Positions 34,340 through 42,711 of a DNA stretch of 47,881 nt are shown one piece after another (the first letter of the stretch is position 1; every line of letters starts with the position of its first letter). A program made the position numbers and the translations under genes. The DNA is from an uncultured Fibrobacter sp. (GTDB taxonomy: Bacteria; Fibrobacterota; Fibrobacteria; Fibrobacterales; Fibrobacteraceae). The notes below the pieces were generated by a model, which was given only the letters and a program-made list of their open reading frames with translations, did no database searches and was not told the DNA's origin. The DNA lies in assembly GCA_934700345.1 (NCBI GenBank), contig CAKUXP010000025.1, positions 1 to 47,881 on the forward strand, written 5' to 3'.

Positions 34340-35257
34340 TTAGACTCGCTTCATTTCTTTCAAAAATCTCGACAGGGCGTCTTGCCACGTCGGGAGCGGC
34401 TTAAAGCCCGCCTGGAGGAGCTTTTCCTTGGAAAGGCGGCTGTTGAACGGTCGCGCGGCCTTGGAAATGCCGTATTCCGCGGTCGATACGGGGATGACTT
34501 TAGTGGAAAGTCCTGCCTGGCGGTAGATTTCCCGGGTGAAGTCGTACCAGCTGATGAATCCGCCTTCGTTTGTCGCATGGTAATAACCGTATTTTTCCGT
34601 TTCCACCATGTCGATGAGAAGTCTCGATAGGTCGAACGTGTATGTCGGCGTACCGATCTGGTCGTTTACGACGCGAACCGTGTCATGTGTTTTCGCCACG
34701 TTCAGCATCGTTCGGATGAAATTCTTGCCGTTTAGGCCAAAGACCCAGGCGATGCGGACGATGAAATATTTTTGGAGAATTTCGCTGACGGCAAGTTCGC
34801 CTTCGAGTTTCGTCTGTCCATAGACGTTGAGGGGCTTGTAATCCTTGCAGTCCGGATCCCACGGGGTGGTTCCTTGCCCGTCGAACACGTAGTCCGTGCT
34901 GATATAGACCATTTTCGCATCGATTTCCCGGCAGGCTTCGGCGATATTTTGCGTGCCGCCGGCGTTGATGGCCCGGACCTTTTCCTGCTTGTCGGGATCT
35001 TCGGCGAGATCGACCGCGGTCCACGCTGCGCAGTGGATGACTGCATCCGGGCGTAGTTCTTCAAGAAGGGTCTTGACCGCCGCCTTGTCCGTAATGTCCA
35101 GTGAACGGTAGGGCTCCTTGGTGACGGAGCTTCCGTCCTGGATTCCGCTGTATGCGGGCGCAAGGTCGCTTCCGATTCCTTCGTGTCCTCTTTTGGCGAG
35201 CTCGTTCATTACATCGTGGCCCAGCTGCCCAGCCACTCCGGTTACAAAAATCTTCAT
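34340..35257 (-). CDS. rfbD: dTDP-4-dehydrorhamnose reductase
   Basis: The last step of dTDP-L-rhamnose synthesis. A 305-residue SDR protein with NAD(P)-binding GVAGQLGHDV (about residues 7-16), CAAWTAVDLAEDP, ISTDYVFDGQG and catalytic YGQTK, then GTPTYTFDLSRLL, all diagnostic of RmlD. The other rml genes are not in the window. It lies downstream of ilvBN but past a strong terminator, so it needs its own promoter, which I could not identify. Confidence 0.93.
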   Translation of the reverse strand: MKIFVTGVAGQLGHDVMNELAKRGHEGIGSDLAPAYSGIQDGSSVTKEPYRSLDITDKAAVKTLLEELRPDAVIHCAAWTAVDLAEDPDKQEKVRAINAGGTQNIAEACREIDAKMVYISTDYVFDGQGTTPWDPDCKDYKPLNVYGQTKLEGELAVSEILQKYFIVRIAWVFGLNGKNFIRTMLNVAKTHDTVRVVNDQIGTPTYTFDLSRLLIDMVETEKYGYYHATNEGGFISWYDFTREIYRQAGLSTKVIPVSTAEYGISKAARPFNSRLSKEKLLQAGFKPLPTWQDALSRFLKEMKRV

Positions 35258-35266
35258 GCCTTAAAT

Positions 35267-35293
35267 TTAAAAAAAGCCCCGCCGGAGCGGGGC
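35267..35293 (-). terminator. Intrinsic terminator of the ilvB-ilvN operon
   Basis: On the minus strand GCCCCGC-TCCG-GCGGGGC-type pairing gives a 7-bp G/C stem, followed by seven T. It lies 36 bases past the ilvN stop. Confidence 0.88.
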
Positions 35294-35328
35294 CACCTTC
35301 TGGAGAAGGGAAAGGGAATGTCGGAGGT

Positions 35329-35835
35329 TTAGGTCAGCTCTTCGCCGCGGACCATGATGACCTTGCCCGTGCGGATATATTCCACGACTTCGAACTTGTC
35401 GAGCAAATGCTTCATCGCGTCGATTTTGTCCGTATTGCCGGTAATCTGGATGATCATCGACGTGTCCGTCATATCGACTGTTGTCGCCTTGAAATGGTCG
35501 CACAGCTGGAGAATTTCGGTCCGTTCGCCCGGTTTGCACTTGACCTTGATCAGCGCAAGTTCCTTTTCGACCGTGCTCGAACCGGTATGGTCCTTTGCCT
35601 GGATGACATCGACCAGCTTTTCGAGTTGCTTGATGATTTGTACGAGAATTTCCGGGTTGCCGTGGGCGACGATGTTCATCCGGCTGAAGTCCGGGTTGAG
35701 CGTCGGCGAGACGACGAGGGAATCCAGATTGTAGCCTCGGCGGGAGAACACGAGCGCAATGCGCACGAGAACGCCGGGACGGTTTGCGACGAGCAGGCTC
35801 AGGCTGTGAGCGGAAAGTTTCTTATCGGTTTGCAT
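35329..35835 (-). CDS. ilvN: Acetolactate synthase small (regulatory) subunit
   Basis: A 168-residue ACT-domain subunit that stimulates the catalytic subunit and mediates valine feedback. The ACT motif LSLLVANRPGVLVRIALVFSRRGYN-like stretch begins at about residue 12, and the C-terminal domain has the usual DMTDTSMIIQITG and EYIRTGKVIMVRGEE. The start lies two bases after the ilvB stop. Length is the ~160-170 typical of IlvH/IlvN long forms. Confidence 0.94.
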   Translation of the reverse strand: MQTDKKLSAHSLSLLVANRPGVLVRIALVFSRRGYNLDSLVVSPTLNPDFSRMNIVAHGNPEILVQIIKQLEKLVDVIQAKDHTGSSTVEKELALIKVKCKPGERTEILQLCDHFKATTVDMTDTSMIIQITGNTDKIDAMKHLLDKFEVVEYIRTGKVIMVRGEELT

Positions 35836-35837
35836 GG

Positions 35838-37562
35838 TTAGGTGCTCCCTGTCGGCTTTTCGAGCTGACCTTTGGGCTGTTCCGTCATCATTGCGGTAAG
35901 CGGTGCGCCTGCCGGGATCATCGGGAACACGTTATCTTCTTCTTCACACTCGCAGTGGATGAGGATGGGGCCATCCTTGTAGTCAAGAGCTTTCTGGATG
36001 ATGCGCTCGGCATCGGCCGCCCGCTTGATGCGAAGCCCCGGAACCTTGTAGGCTTCGGCAAGCTTTACGAAGTCCGGATTTCCGACCATGCTCACGGAGG
36101 AATAGCGCTTGTCGTAGAACATGTCCTGCCATTGGCGGACCATTCCTAGGAACTTGTTGTCCATCACGAAAATCTTGACGGGAAGCTTGTGGATGAATGC
36201 CGTCGCAAGTTCGAATTCGGTCATCTGGAAACCGCCGTCCCCGGCGAAGCAGCACACCGGCCAGTTTTGCTCGGAAGCAAGACCGATTGCCGCACCGATT
36301 GCCGCCGGGAATCCGAATCCCATCGTGCCCGCGCCGCCGCTCGTGATGAACTGACGCGGATAGTCTGCCTTGTAGAACTGGGCGACCCACATTTGGTGCT
36401 GTCCCACATCGGTCGTGACGATTGCCTTGCCCTTTGTCAGCTCATAGACCGTGGAAATGATGTGTTGCATCCGCAGACCGCCCTTTTTGGGATAGCTAAG
36501 CGGAAAGCGCTTCTTGTAAGTCTGGATAGTTTTTACCCAGTCTTCTGTGTCGAGCCGGGAAACGAGCGGAAGCAGCTGTTCGAGAACGAGCCTCGCATCG
36601 CCGCAAAGGAATGCGTCCGGCTGGAGAATTTTGCCCTCTTCCGCCGGGTCGATATCCACATGGATGATTGTCGCTCCCTTGCAGAATTCGTCGAGCTTTC
36701 CCGTGATGCGGTCGTCCCAGCGGGAACCGATGCTCATGATCAGGTCGCATTCGAGGAGAGCCTTGTTCGCGTAGGCGGTTCCGTGCATCCCGAGCATTCC
36801 GAGCGAAAGCGGATGCGTTTCGGGGAAGGCACCGAGACCGAGCAGCGTTTCGACGACGGGGGCGTTCAGTTTTTCGGCGAGTTCCCTCACTTGGCGGGAA
36901 GCGTTCGAGATGATCGCTCCGTGGCCGACGAGGAGAAGCGGCTTTCTCGATTTCTTGAGAAGGTTTGCCGCCTTTTCTATCGCCGCGGAATCCGCATAGG
37001 TCGGAATCCTGTAGCCAGGCAAGTCGATTTCGTCTGTATATTTTGCCGTGCAGTCGTTGGCGAGAACATCTTTTGGCAGATCGATGAGTACAGGTCCCGG
37101 ACGTCCGGTACTTGCTATGTGGAAAGCTTCCTTGACCGCTCGCGGGAGATCGTTCGGATTCTTGATCAGGAAAGAATGCTTGACCGCTGCGAAAGTCATG
37201 CCGCTCGTATCGCATTCCTGGAAAGCGTCTTTTCCGAGGTTCGGGGTGGTCGTCTGGGCGGCGAGAATGACGAGCGGAGAGGAATCCATCAAGGCTGTAT
37301 AGATGCCTGTAAAGGTATTTGTCGCCCCGGGACCGCTTGTGACCAGAACAACGCCGACTTTTCCCGTGGCGCGGGCATAGCCGTCCGCCATGTGCGTTGC
37401 TCCCTGTTCGTGGCGCGAAAGGACCATCTTGATGCCCGAATCGAGAATGGCGTCGAAAAGTGGAATGGCGGAGCCTCCGGGATATCCGAAGATTGTATCA
37501 ACGCCTTCGCGTTTCAGACAATCGAGAATCATTTGTGCGCCGCTTAATGCATGGTTTGTCAT
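35838..37562 (-). CDS. ilvB: Acetolactate synthase large (catalytic) subunit
   Basis: A ThDP enzyme of 574 residues that makes acetolactate or acetohydroxybutyrate, the first common step of valine, leucine and isoleucine synthesis. The catalytic glutamate is Glu52 (SRHEQGATHMADG). The FAD/central domain has LGMLGMHGTAYAN, and the ThDP-magnesium motif GDGGFQMTEFELATA...DNKFLGMVRQW is complete. A consensus promoter lies about 40-70 bases upstream, leaving a leader of about 32 bases, too short for a classical leader-peptide attenuator. Confidence 0.96.
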   Translation of the reverse strand: MTNHALSGAQMILDCLKREGVDTIFGYPGGSAIPLFDAILDSGIKMVLSRHEQGATHMADGYARATGKVGVVLVTSGPGATNTFTGIYTALMDSSPLVILAAQTTTPNLGKDAFQECDTSGMTFAAVKHSFLIKNPNDLPRAVKEAFHIASTGRPGPVLIDLPKDVLANDCTAKYTDEIDLPGYRIPTYADSAAIEKAANLLKKSRKPLLLVGHGAIISNASRQVRELAEKLNAPVVETLLGLGAFPETHPLSLGMLGMHGTAYANKALLECDLIMSIGSRWDDRITGKLDEFCKGATIIHVDIDPAEEGKILQPDAFLCGDARLVLEQLLPLVSRLDTEDWVKTIQTYKKRFPLSYPKKGGLRMQHIISTVYELTKGKAIVTTDVGQHQMWVAQFYKADYPRQFITSGGAGTMGFGFPAAIGAAIGLASEQNWPVCCFAGDGGFQMTEFELATAFIHKLPVKIFVMDNKFLGMVRQWQDMFYDKRYSSVSMVGNPDFVKLAEAYKVPGLRIKRAADAERIIQKALDYKDGPILIHCECEEEDNVFPMIPAGAPLTAMMTEQPKGQLEKPTGST

Positions 37563-37600
37563 CTTAGATCTCAGTCAAGTTTTGTTGTTTAGATGCTAAA

Positions 37601-37629
37601 AATGTAGCAAGCAGTGTTTTCCTTGTCAA
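37601..37629 (-). promoter_or_regulatory. Sigma-70-type promoter of ilvB-ilvN
   Basis: On the minus strand TTGACA (37624-37629), a 17-base spacer and TACATT (37601-37606). Predicted start is near 37594. Confidence 0.7.
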
Positions 37630-37962
37630 TTGGTTTTGCTGAAAATTGGTTGAATTTTTGAAATTTAGAATTTTAATTTTTAAGTTTCGTTGAAATTTTT
37701 AAACTTTTTGTGGAAAACATGAAGTTTTGTTTTGTGTAGATGCTGGAATATTTTAGGTTTTGACTGAAACTTCTTGAAGATGAAAATTTCTTTGGTTGAA
37801 AATGGATGATTTTTGATTGAAAAGGCGTTTTTTGAACTATTTGCTGTGTAAAAACTTAAGAATTGAACAAAATTCTTCGAAATGATCGATTTTTAGCCTA
37901 AAAGTGGATAACGAAGGCTTTGGAGCGTTATAGAAAGGGAACGGATTTTTAGGAGAACCGAA
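37630..37962. other. A/T-rich divergent intergenic region between ilvB and radC
   Basis: About 330 bases without a credible gene, clearly richer in A/T than its flanks, with many T-runs. Three 9-mers differ by one base from the DnaA box TGTGNATAA, all in the same orientation: 37709-37717, 37845-37853 and 37903-37911. No promoter for radC stood out; TAGGAG (37951-37956) is its ribosome site. Confidence 0.45.
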
Positions 37963-38652
37963 ATGCCCGTATATGAAAAAGAAACCCTGCCGAGAGAACG
38001 CCTGGAAAAGGATGGTCCGGAGTCCCTTTCAACGTCGGATCTGCTCGCCCTGATTCTTGGACGGGGAACCGCGGAGAAAAACGTTTTTGCGCTATCGGAA
38101 GAACTTGCCGAATTCCTGTCGAAAGCCGCTCGCCGTCCAAACTTGGAGGAACTTTGTCAAATTGGAGGCCTTGGACGCGCCAAGGCTTCGCAGGTCTTGG
38201 CGTGCCTGGAGCTTTCGAGTCGGTTCTTCCTAGGCTCGCGGATGACGAACGTGACGTCTCCGGGGGCGCTTTTGCCGCATTTGGCTTTTCTCAAGTTTCG
38301 TCGCCAGGAATGCTTTGTCGCGGTTTCGCTCAGCAGCTGCAACGGAATTCTGGGGATCCATCCGGTAACTTCGGGACTTGCCGATCGTACGCAGGTCCAT
38401 GCTCGGGAAGTTTTTTCCGAGGCGATTCGGGACCGGGCTTGCTGCATTATCGTGGCGCATAATCACCCGTCGGGATCCTTGATAGCGAGCGAGGAAGATA
38501 AGAGGGTTACGCGCTCGCTTTGCGAGGCCGGGCGGATTCTCGAAATTCCCGTTCTCGACCATCTGATTGTATCTTTTCGGGGCTATGCGAGCCTGAAAAG
38601 AGAGTTTCCCGAACTGTTTTCGTTGGGCGAAATTGCGAACGTTTCGGTTTAG
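37963..38652 (+). CDS. radC: RadC family JAB-domain protein
   Basis: A 229-residue protein with an N-terminal helix-hairpin-helix-like part (LCQIGGLGRAKASQVLACLEL, about residues 64-84) and a C-terminal JAB/MPN metallo-domain carrying HNHPSG then Ser and Asp (HxH-x7-S-x2-D in HNHPSGSLIASEED). The family was once linked to DNA repair but its role is unresolved. The ATG has TAGGAG upstream. Intact and of normal length. Confidence 0.93.
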   Translation: MPVYEKETLPRERLEKDGPESLSTSDLLALILGRGTAEKNVFALSEELAEFLSKAARRPNLEELCQIGGLGRAKASQVLACLELSSRFFLGSRMTNVTSPGALLPHLAFLKFRRQECFVAVSLSSCNGILGIHPVTSGLADRTQVHAREVFSEAIRDRACCIIVAHNHPSGSLIASEEDKRVTRSLCEAGRILEIPVLDHLIVSFRGYASLKREFPELFSLGEIANVSV

Positions 38653-38832
38653 GAATTTAGAAACAAAGAGTGGTCCTGCGGACGTCTAGGGGAATGGACG
38701 GTTAGGAATGGAAGATTGGCCTTGTAGAACGAGCTGTTTCACATGGTGAAATCGAGACTGTAAAATAAACTGTGTCTCAATCTAACCCGAAACGCCAACC
38801 TTTTACTAGAATGTAGGGAAAGGATTGTTACG

Positions 38833-38907
38833 ATGTCGAACGAAGTATTAGATTCCGCAATGGCCAAGGCCTTATTCCGCAAGGTTTGGTCGGAAATCCA
38901 GTCCTAG
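38833..38907 (+). CDS. Possible 24-residue small ORF
   Basis: ATG 38833 to TAG 38905 encodes 24 residues beginning MSNEVLDSAMAKALFRKVW. It is helix-prone and amphipathic. A good purine-rich site (GGGAAAGGA) ends 8 bases upstream. It could be a real small protein, a leader, or the preserved 5' end of a deleted gene. Nothing recognisable. Confidence 0.35.
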   Translation: MSNEVLDSAMAKALFRKVWSEIQS

Positions 38908-39261
38908 CGCAACCGCAGCCTTGAGAAGGTCGATCCTATCGGTCGCATCGCTCCGCGCCTAGGAGACCGCTTGAAGGGAGGGACCGCTCAAACATCCCTC
39001 TCGCTACGATTAACTAAGCTCTAAGTTCTGATATCTCGTTCCGCCAGTCTCCCTCGTCCCTGATGCAGTTCGCTAGGCTGTCAATTGCTCATTGCTAACC
39101 AGCTCCAGTCTCCCGATTTCTCGCCAAATGAATTCTTGCAACGTTTTGACCGCTATTTACCCCTTTTTATCCGTGCATTATGTAAAAATGCGGAAACGAA
39201 GTTGCTTTGAAACATATCGGTAAAGACAAAAAAGTTTTTTCTAACTATCTTTCTATCGGAT

Positions 39262-39284
39262 TAGGCCCGTTTTTTCGGGCTAAA
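39262..39284 (+). other. 5'-UTR stem-loop upstream of the OmpA gene
   Basis: TTAGGCCCG-TTTTTT-CGGGCTAA pairs over about 8 bp with one bulged G. No T-run follows it, so it probably stabilises or regulates the mRNA of the abundant outer-membrane protein. Confidence 0.45.
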
Positions 39285-39288
39285 GAGG

Positions 39289-39314
39289 ATTGGTTTTAAA
39301 GAAGGAGAACCAAT
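39289..39314 (+). promoter_or_regulatory. Hairpin presenting the OmpA ribosome-binding site
   Basis: ATTGGTT (39289-39295) pairs perfectly with AACCAAT (39308-39314). The 12-base loop contains the AAGGAG ribosome site, and the second arm includes the first two bases of the start codon. This shape could control initiation. Confidence 0.5.
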
Positions 39315-41925
39315 GAATAAATGCATCAAATGCCTGACCCTTCTGGGATTATCGGTTTCGCTCGCCTTTGCGCACGAGACCTTTAACAAGAACGGGCAGC
39401 TCGGTTTCGACAAAACCTACTCGGCGAAGTCGATGAAGCACGGTCAGCTTGGCGTCACTCTTTTAGGGGATGTCTCGAATGATGGCGGCGTCTTCGACTC
39501 CTATATGTTTAACAGATATTCAAAAGATGGTCAGCGTCTGATAGACGAACTGGACCAGTTTGTGGGGCTTAGCGGCTATTTCGGTATGTCGTTCGGCATG
39601 TTCGAAATCATGGATGTCGCCATCATGCTCCCGGTTTATTATGACCAACTGGAATTCAAGAATTCCGATGTGGCAAAGCAGGGATACCTGGGAAACCTCC
39701 GCGCAACGCTGAAATTCCGCGCTCCGCTTCCCGAGGACCAGCTCTTTGACATAGCCCTCGTTCTCGGAGCGGACTTCCCGACGACGGACGCTTCGAAGCG
39801 CGGTTCCTGGGTCCGCGAACCGGATTACATCAACCTGAACCAGTTGAACAGCTATGCGTTCGGATCGAACAATTCGATTTTCCGCATTACCGCGGCCGCG
39901 ACGATGGATCTTCGCAAAATCGATGCGGCCCCGCTTCTTTTCCACGTAAACGGCGGTTACCGTTTTACTGTCGGCAATGACGACTATCCCGGTTTCTATT
40001 CCGTTGCGTTCGGCATGGAACTCTATCCGCTTTCGGTCGTATCGATCTTCGGTGAATATTATATGGATATCGCCGACGGAGACTATGAAGCGATCAAGGA
40101 CCTCTCGATGAACGAGGCTTCGGTCGGTCTGGTGTTCCACATCGGAAGCCATCTGGACCTCCAGGTCGGCGGTCATTTCGCGATATCGAAGGATTATTCT
40201 CTTCCTGTTCGGGGTGGAAACGGAAACGATGGCGAAAACGGAAACGAAACTTGGGCATCCAAGGTCCGTACGACTCCTTCCGCTTACGGCTTTGGCGGCA
40301 TTACGTGGTCTGGATTCCTTATCGATCCGGACCGTGACGGTGACGGCGTTCCCGATGACCAGGACAAGTGCCCGGACGAACCGGGTGACAAGCGCAACGA
40401 CGGTTGCCCCTGGCCGAATCCCGACCTTGACGAAGACGGCATTTGCGATTCGTGGGTGGCGGAAAAAGGCTTGAGCGCCGAGTTTGCCGAAATTTGCGAA
40501 GGCATCGACAAGTGCCCGAACGAACAGGGCGCCGGTGCGGATGGCTGTCCGCTTGACAATCCGGATGTGGACGGCGACGGTGTTTGCGATCCGTGGGTTT
40601 CCCAGAAGAACATGCTCGACAAGTTTGTCGGCGTCTGCTCCGGTATCGATGAATGCCCGAACCAGGCCGGTCTCCCGGCGTTCAACGGCTGCCCGAGTAA
40701 GGACCCGGATCCGGATGGCGATTCGATCTGCTCTCCGTGGGTGACGGATGAAGGACGCTTGGCGGACTTTGCGAATGTCTGCAAGGGCTACGACATGTGC
40801 CCGGGCGAAGCGGGTCCTGTGGCGAACAAGGGTTGTCCGTGGCCCGATCCGGACGTCGATGGCGACGGTCTCTGCGATGCATGGGTAACGGAAAAGGGTC
40901 TCGGTTACTTCTTTGAAAATCCGACCGACCCGAACGTGAAACAGTGCAAGGGAGTCGATAAGTGCCCGGCGGAATACGGTCCGATCGAGAACGATGGCTG
41001 CCCGCTTGGAAATCCGGATGTCGATGGCGACAGCGTTTGCGATCCCTGGGTTTCCGAGAAGGGAATGCTCGATGATTACAAGAGCGTCTGCACGGGCGTG
41101 GATAAGTGCCCGAACGAAAAGGGTCCGCTTGCAACGGATGGTTGCCCGACGGAAGATCCGGACGTGGACCATGACGGCGTTTGCGATGCTTGGGTTACCC
41201 AGAAGGGTATGCAGGATGTCTTCAAGGATGTCTGCACCGGTCTCGACAAGTGCCCGTATGACTCTGGTTCTGTGAAGAGCGACGGTTGCCCGCTTGACAA
41301 TCCGGACTCGGATAAGGACAGCGTTTGCGATGCTTGGGTTACCCAGAAGGGCATGCTCGAAATGTTTGCAGATGTTTGCACCGGCCTTGACAAGTGCCCG
41401 TTTGACTCGGGTTCTGTGGCCAACAACGGCTGCCCGCTCGACAATCCGGACTCGGACGGCGACGGCGTCTGCGATCCGTGGGTGACGCAGAAGGGAATGC
41501 TCGACATGTTCAAGGACAAGTGCTCGGGTCTCGATAAGTGTCCGTATGAAGCGGGCGATCTCGCTGCCGATGGATGCCCGGTCGAGGAAATCAAGCTCGA
41601 AGTCTTCTTCGCGAGCGGCAAATCGAAGCTCACCGCGAACTCGAAGAGGACGCTCCGCGAACTGGCGAAGGACCTGAACAAGAAGGAACGCAAGAACGAG
41701 CGCTACCAGATCCTGGGCTATACCGACGACCGCGGAAAGGAAAGCGCGAACCTGAAGCTTTCCCAGAAGCGTGCCGAAGCGGTTCGTACCGAACTGGTGA
41801 AGAACGGTGTGGATTCTAGTCGTCTTGAAGCGATCGGTAAGGGTGAGGCCGACCCGATTGCGGATAACAGCACCGCGGAAGGACGTGAAATGAACCGCCG
41901 CATCATGATGAAGCGTGTCCAGTAA
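39313..41925 (+). CDS. OmpA-family outer-membrane protein with thrombospondin type 3 repeats
   Basis: An 870-residue envelope protein. Signal peptide 1-20; residues 21-335 look like a beta-barrel or membrane-associated domain (alternating strands such as VSIFGEYYMDIADG); residues 338-758 hold one short and eight long calcium-binding TSP3 units of about 47 residues, each running PDxDGDxxCDxWV, then a C-x-G-x-D-K-C-P and ending GCP; residues 760-870 are the OmpA peptidoglycan-binding domain (EVFFASGKSKLTANS, ILGYTDDRGKESAN, NRRIMMKR). Each long unit has four regularly placed cysteines. The rigid calcium-loaded stalk should link outer membrane and cell wall. The ribosome site is AAGGAG in a hairpin loop. 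Confidence 0.92.
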   Translation: MNKCIKCLTLLGLSVSLAFAHETFNKNGQLGFDKTYSAKSMKHGQLGVTLLGDVSNDGGVFDSYMFNRYSKDGQRLIDELDQFVGLSGYFGMSFGMFEIMDVAIMLPVYYDQLEFKNSDVAKQGYLGNLRATLKFRAPLPEDQLFDIALVLGADFPTTDASKRGSWVREPDYINLNQLNSYAFGSNNSIFRITAAATMDLRKIDAAPLLFHVNGGYRFTVGNDDYPGFYSVAFGMELYPLSVVSIFGEYYMDIADGDYEAIKDLSMNEASVGLVFHIGSHLDLQVGGHFAISKDYSLPVRGGNGNDGENGNETWASKVRTTPSAYGFGGITWSGFLIDPDRDGDGVPDDQDKCPDEPGDKRNDGCPWPNPDLDEDGICDSWVAEKGLSAEFAEICEGIDKCPNEQGAGADGCPLDNPDVDGDGVCDPWVSQKNMLDKFVGVCSGIDECPNQAGLPAFNGCPSKDPDPDGDSICSPWVTDEGRLADFANVCKGYDMCPGEAGPVANKGCPWPDPDVDGDGLCDAWVTEKGLGYFFENPTDPNVKQCKGVDKCPAEYGPIENDGCPLGNPDVDGDSVCDPWVSEKGMLDDYKSVCTGVDKCPNEKGPLATDGCPTEDPDVDHDGVCDAWVTQKGMQDVFKDVCTGLDKCPYDSGSVKSDGCPLDNPDSDKDSVCDAWVTQKGMLEMFADVCTGLDKCPFDSGSVANNGCPLDNPDSDGDGVCDPWVTQKGMLDMFKDKCSGLDKCPYEAGDLAADGCPVEEIKLEVFFASGKSKLTANSKRTLRELAKDLNKKERKNERYQILGYTDDRGKESANLKLSQKRAEAVRTELVKNGVDSSRLEAIGKGEADPIADNSTAEGREMNRRIMMKRVQ

Positions 41926-41950
41926 GCGAACCTTACAAAATTGAAATGAA

Positions 41951-41982
41951 ATCTCCGGACTATCTGTCCGGGGATTTTTTTT
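41951..41982 (+). terminator. Intrinsic terminator of the TSP3/OmpA gene
   Basis: ATCTCCGGAC-TATCT-GTCCGGGGAT forms a 10-bp stem (one G-U pair), followed by a run of T. It lies 25 bases past the stop. Confidence 0.92.
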
Positions 41983-42031
41983 GTTGCCGTTTCGAGTGTT
42001 TGGGAAAATTCTTGATTGCTATATTGAAGGC

Positions 42032-42706
42032 ATGGACGCCTATATTTTTCAACATGTAAAATTTGAAGGTCCCGGCGCGATCCTTCCCTATCTGGAATCG
42101 AGAAATTTTCAAGTGCGTCTTGTAAAACTATATGCGGGCGATGCCATTCCCTCTCCGTCAAGTGTCGATTTCGCCGTTTTGATGGGTGGTCCGATGAGTG
42201 CCTTGGATGAAGACGAATATCCCTATCTCGCTTTGGAAAAACGGTTTTGTCGGGAAATGTTCGCTTTGAAAAAGCCTCTGCTTGGAATTTGCCTCGGGGC
42301 GCAGATAATGGCGAACGCATTTGGCGCGGCGATTCGGAAAAATCCGGAAAAGGAGATTGGCTGGTTTCCGGTGACGTTTGAAAACGGCTTGTCGGTGGAG
42401 GCTTTTCACTGGCACGGGGAAACTTTCGATATCCCTGATCTGGCGTCCCCTTTTGCATATAGCGCGGCCTGCAGAAACCAGGGGTTTTGTCTCGGGCGAA
42501 CCGTCGGGTTGCAATTCCATTTGGAAACGACTAGGGAATCGATGTGCGCGATTCTTGAAAACTGTTCGGATGAACTGGAAGAAGCCTTGGCGCATTGCAG
42601 CGCGTCCGTGCAGACGGAGCGGGAAATCGTGGAACGCGGAACATCTTTGATCCCGCAGGCGAATGGGGTTCTGGCGGATCTTTTGGACGCAATTCTCGAA
42701 AGGTAA
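42032..42706 (+). CDS. Class I glutamine amidotransferase (GMP synthase-like)
   Basis: A 224-residue protein with the triad Cys87 (LLGICLGAQ), His163 and Glu165 (LQFHLE). The upstream MGGPMSALDEDEYPYL oxyanion-strand region is typical of stand-alone GATase domains annotated as GMP synthase-like. No synthetase partner is fused. It precedes bioA by 5 bases, suggesting co-expression, but a role in biotin synthesis is not established. A TATATT box (42020-42025) lies 6 bases before the ATG, with no ribosome site, so the mRNA may be leaderless. Confidence 0.85.
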   Translation: MDAYIFQHVKFEGPGAILPYLESRNFQVRLVKLYAGDAIPSPSSVDFAVLMGGPMSALDEDEYPYLALEKRFCREMFALKKPLLGICLGAQIMANAFGAAIRKNPEKEIGWFPVTFENGLSVEAFHWHGETFDIPDLASPFAYSAACRNQGFCLGRTVGLQFHLETTRESMCAILENCSDELEEALAHCSASVQTEREIVERGTSLIPQANGVLADLLDAILER

Positions 42707-42711
42707 ATGGA

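Larger units (their letters stand above)
38653..39288. repeat. Gene-poor region with copy 2 of the diverged intergenic repeat
   Basis: CTGCGGACGTCTAGG (38676-38690) and the degraded GGCCTTGTAGAACGAGCTG (38718-38736) match the region after the cpoB-like gene. The remainder holds one 24-codon ORF and, from about 39000, text-like low-complexity sequence (CAATTGCTCATTGCTAACC) that also echoes 18640-18665. No protein gene over 60 codons is credible here. Confidence 0.5.

Noticed and set aside
36189..37547. A 452-residue open frame antisense to ilvB
   Set aside because: It lies wholly within a clearly real gene on the other strand and shows no recognisable domain; it is a composition shadow.
39520..41172. 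A 550-residue open frame antisense to the TSP3/OmpA gene
   Set aside because: It is the complement of the repeat region; its codons mirror the Asp/Gly/Cys repeat units and it has no start signal or domain.
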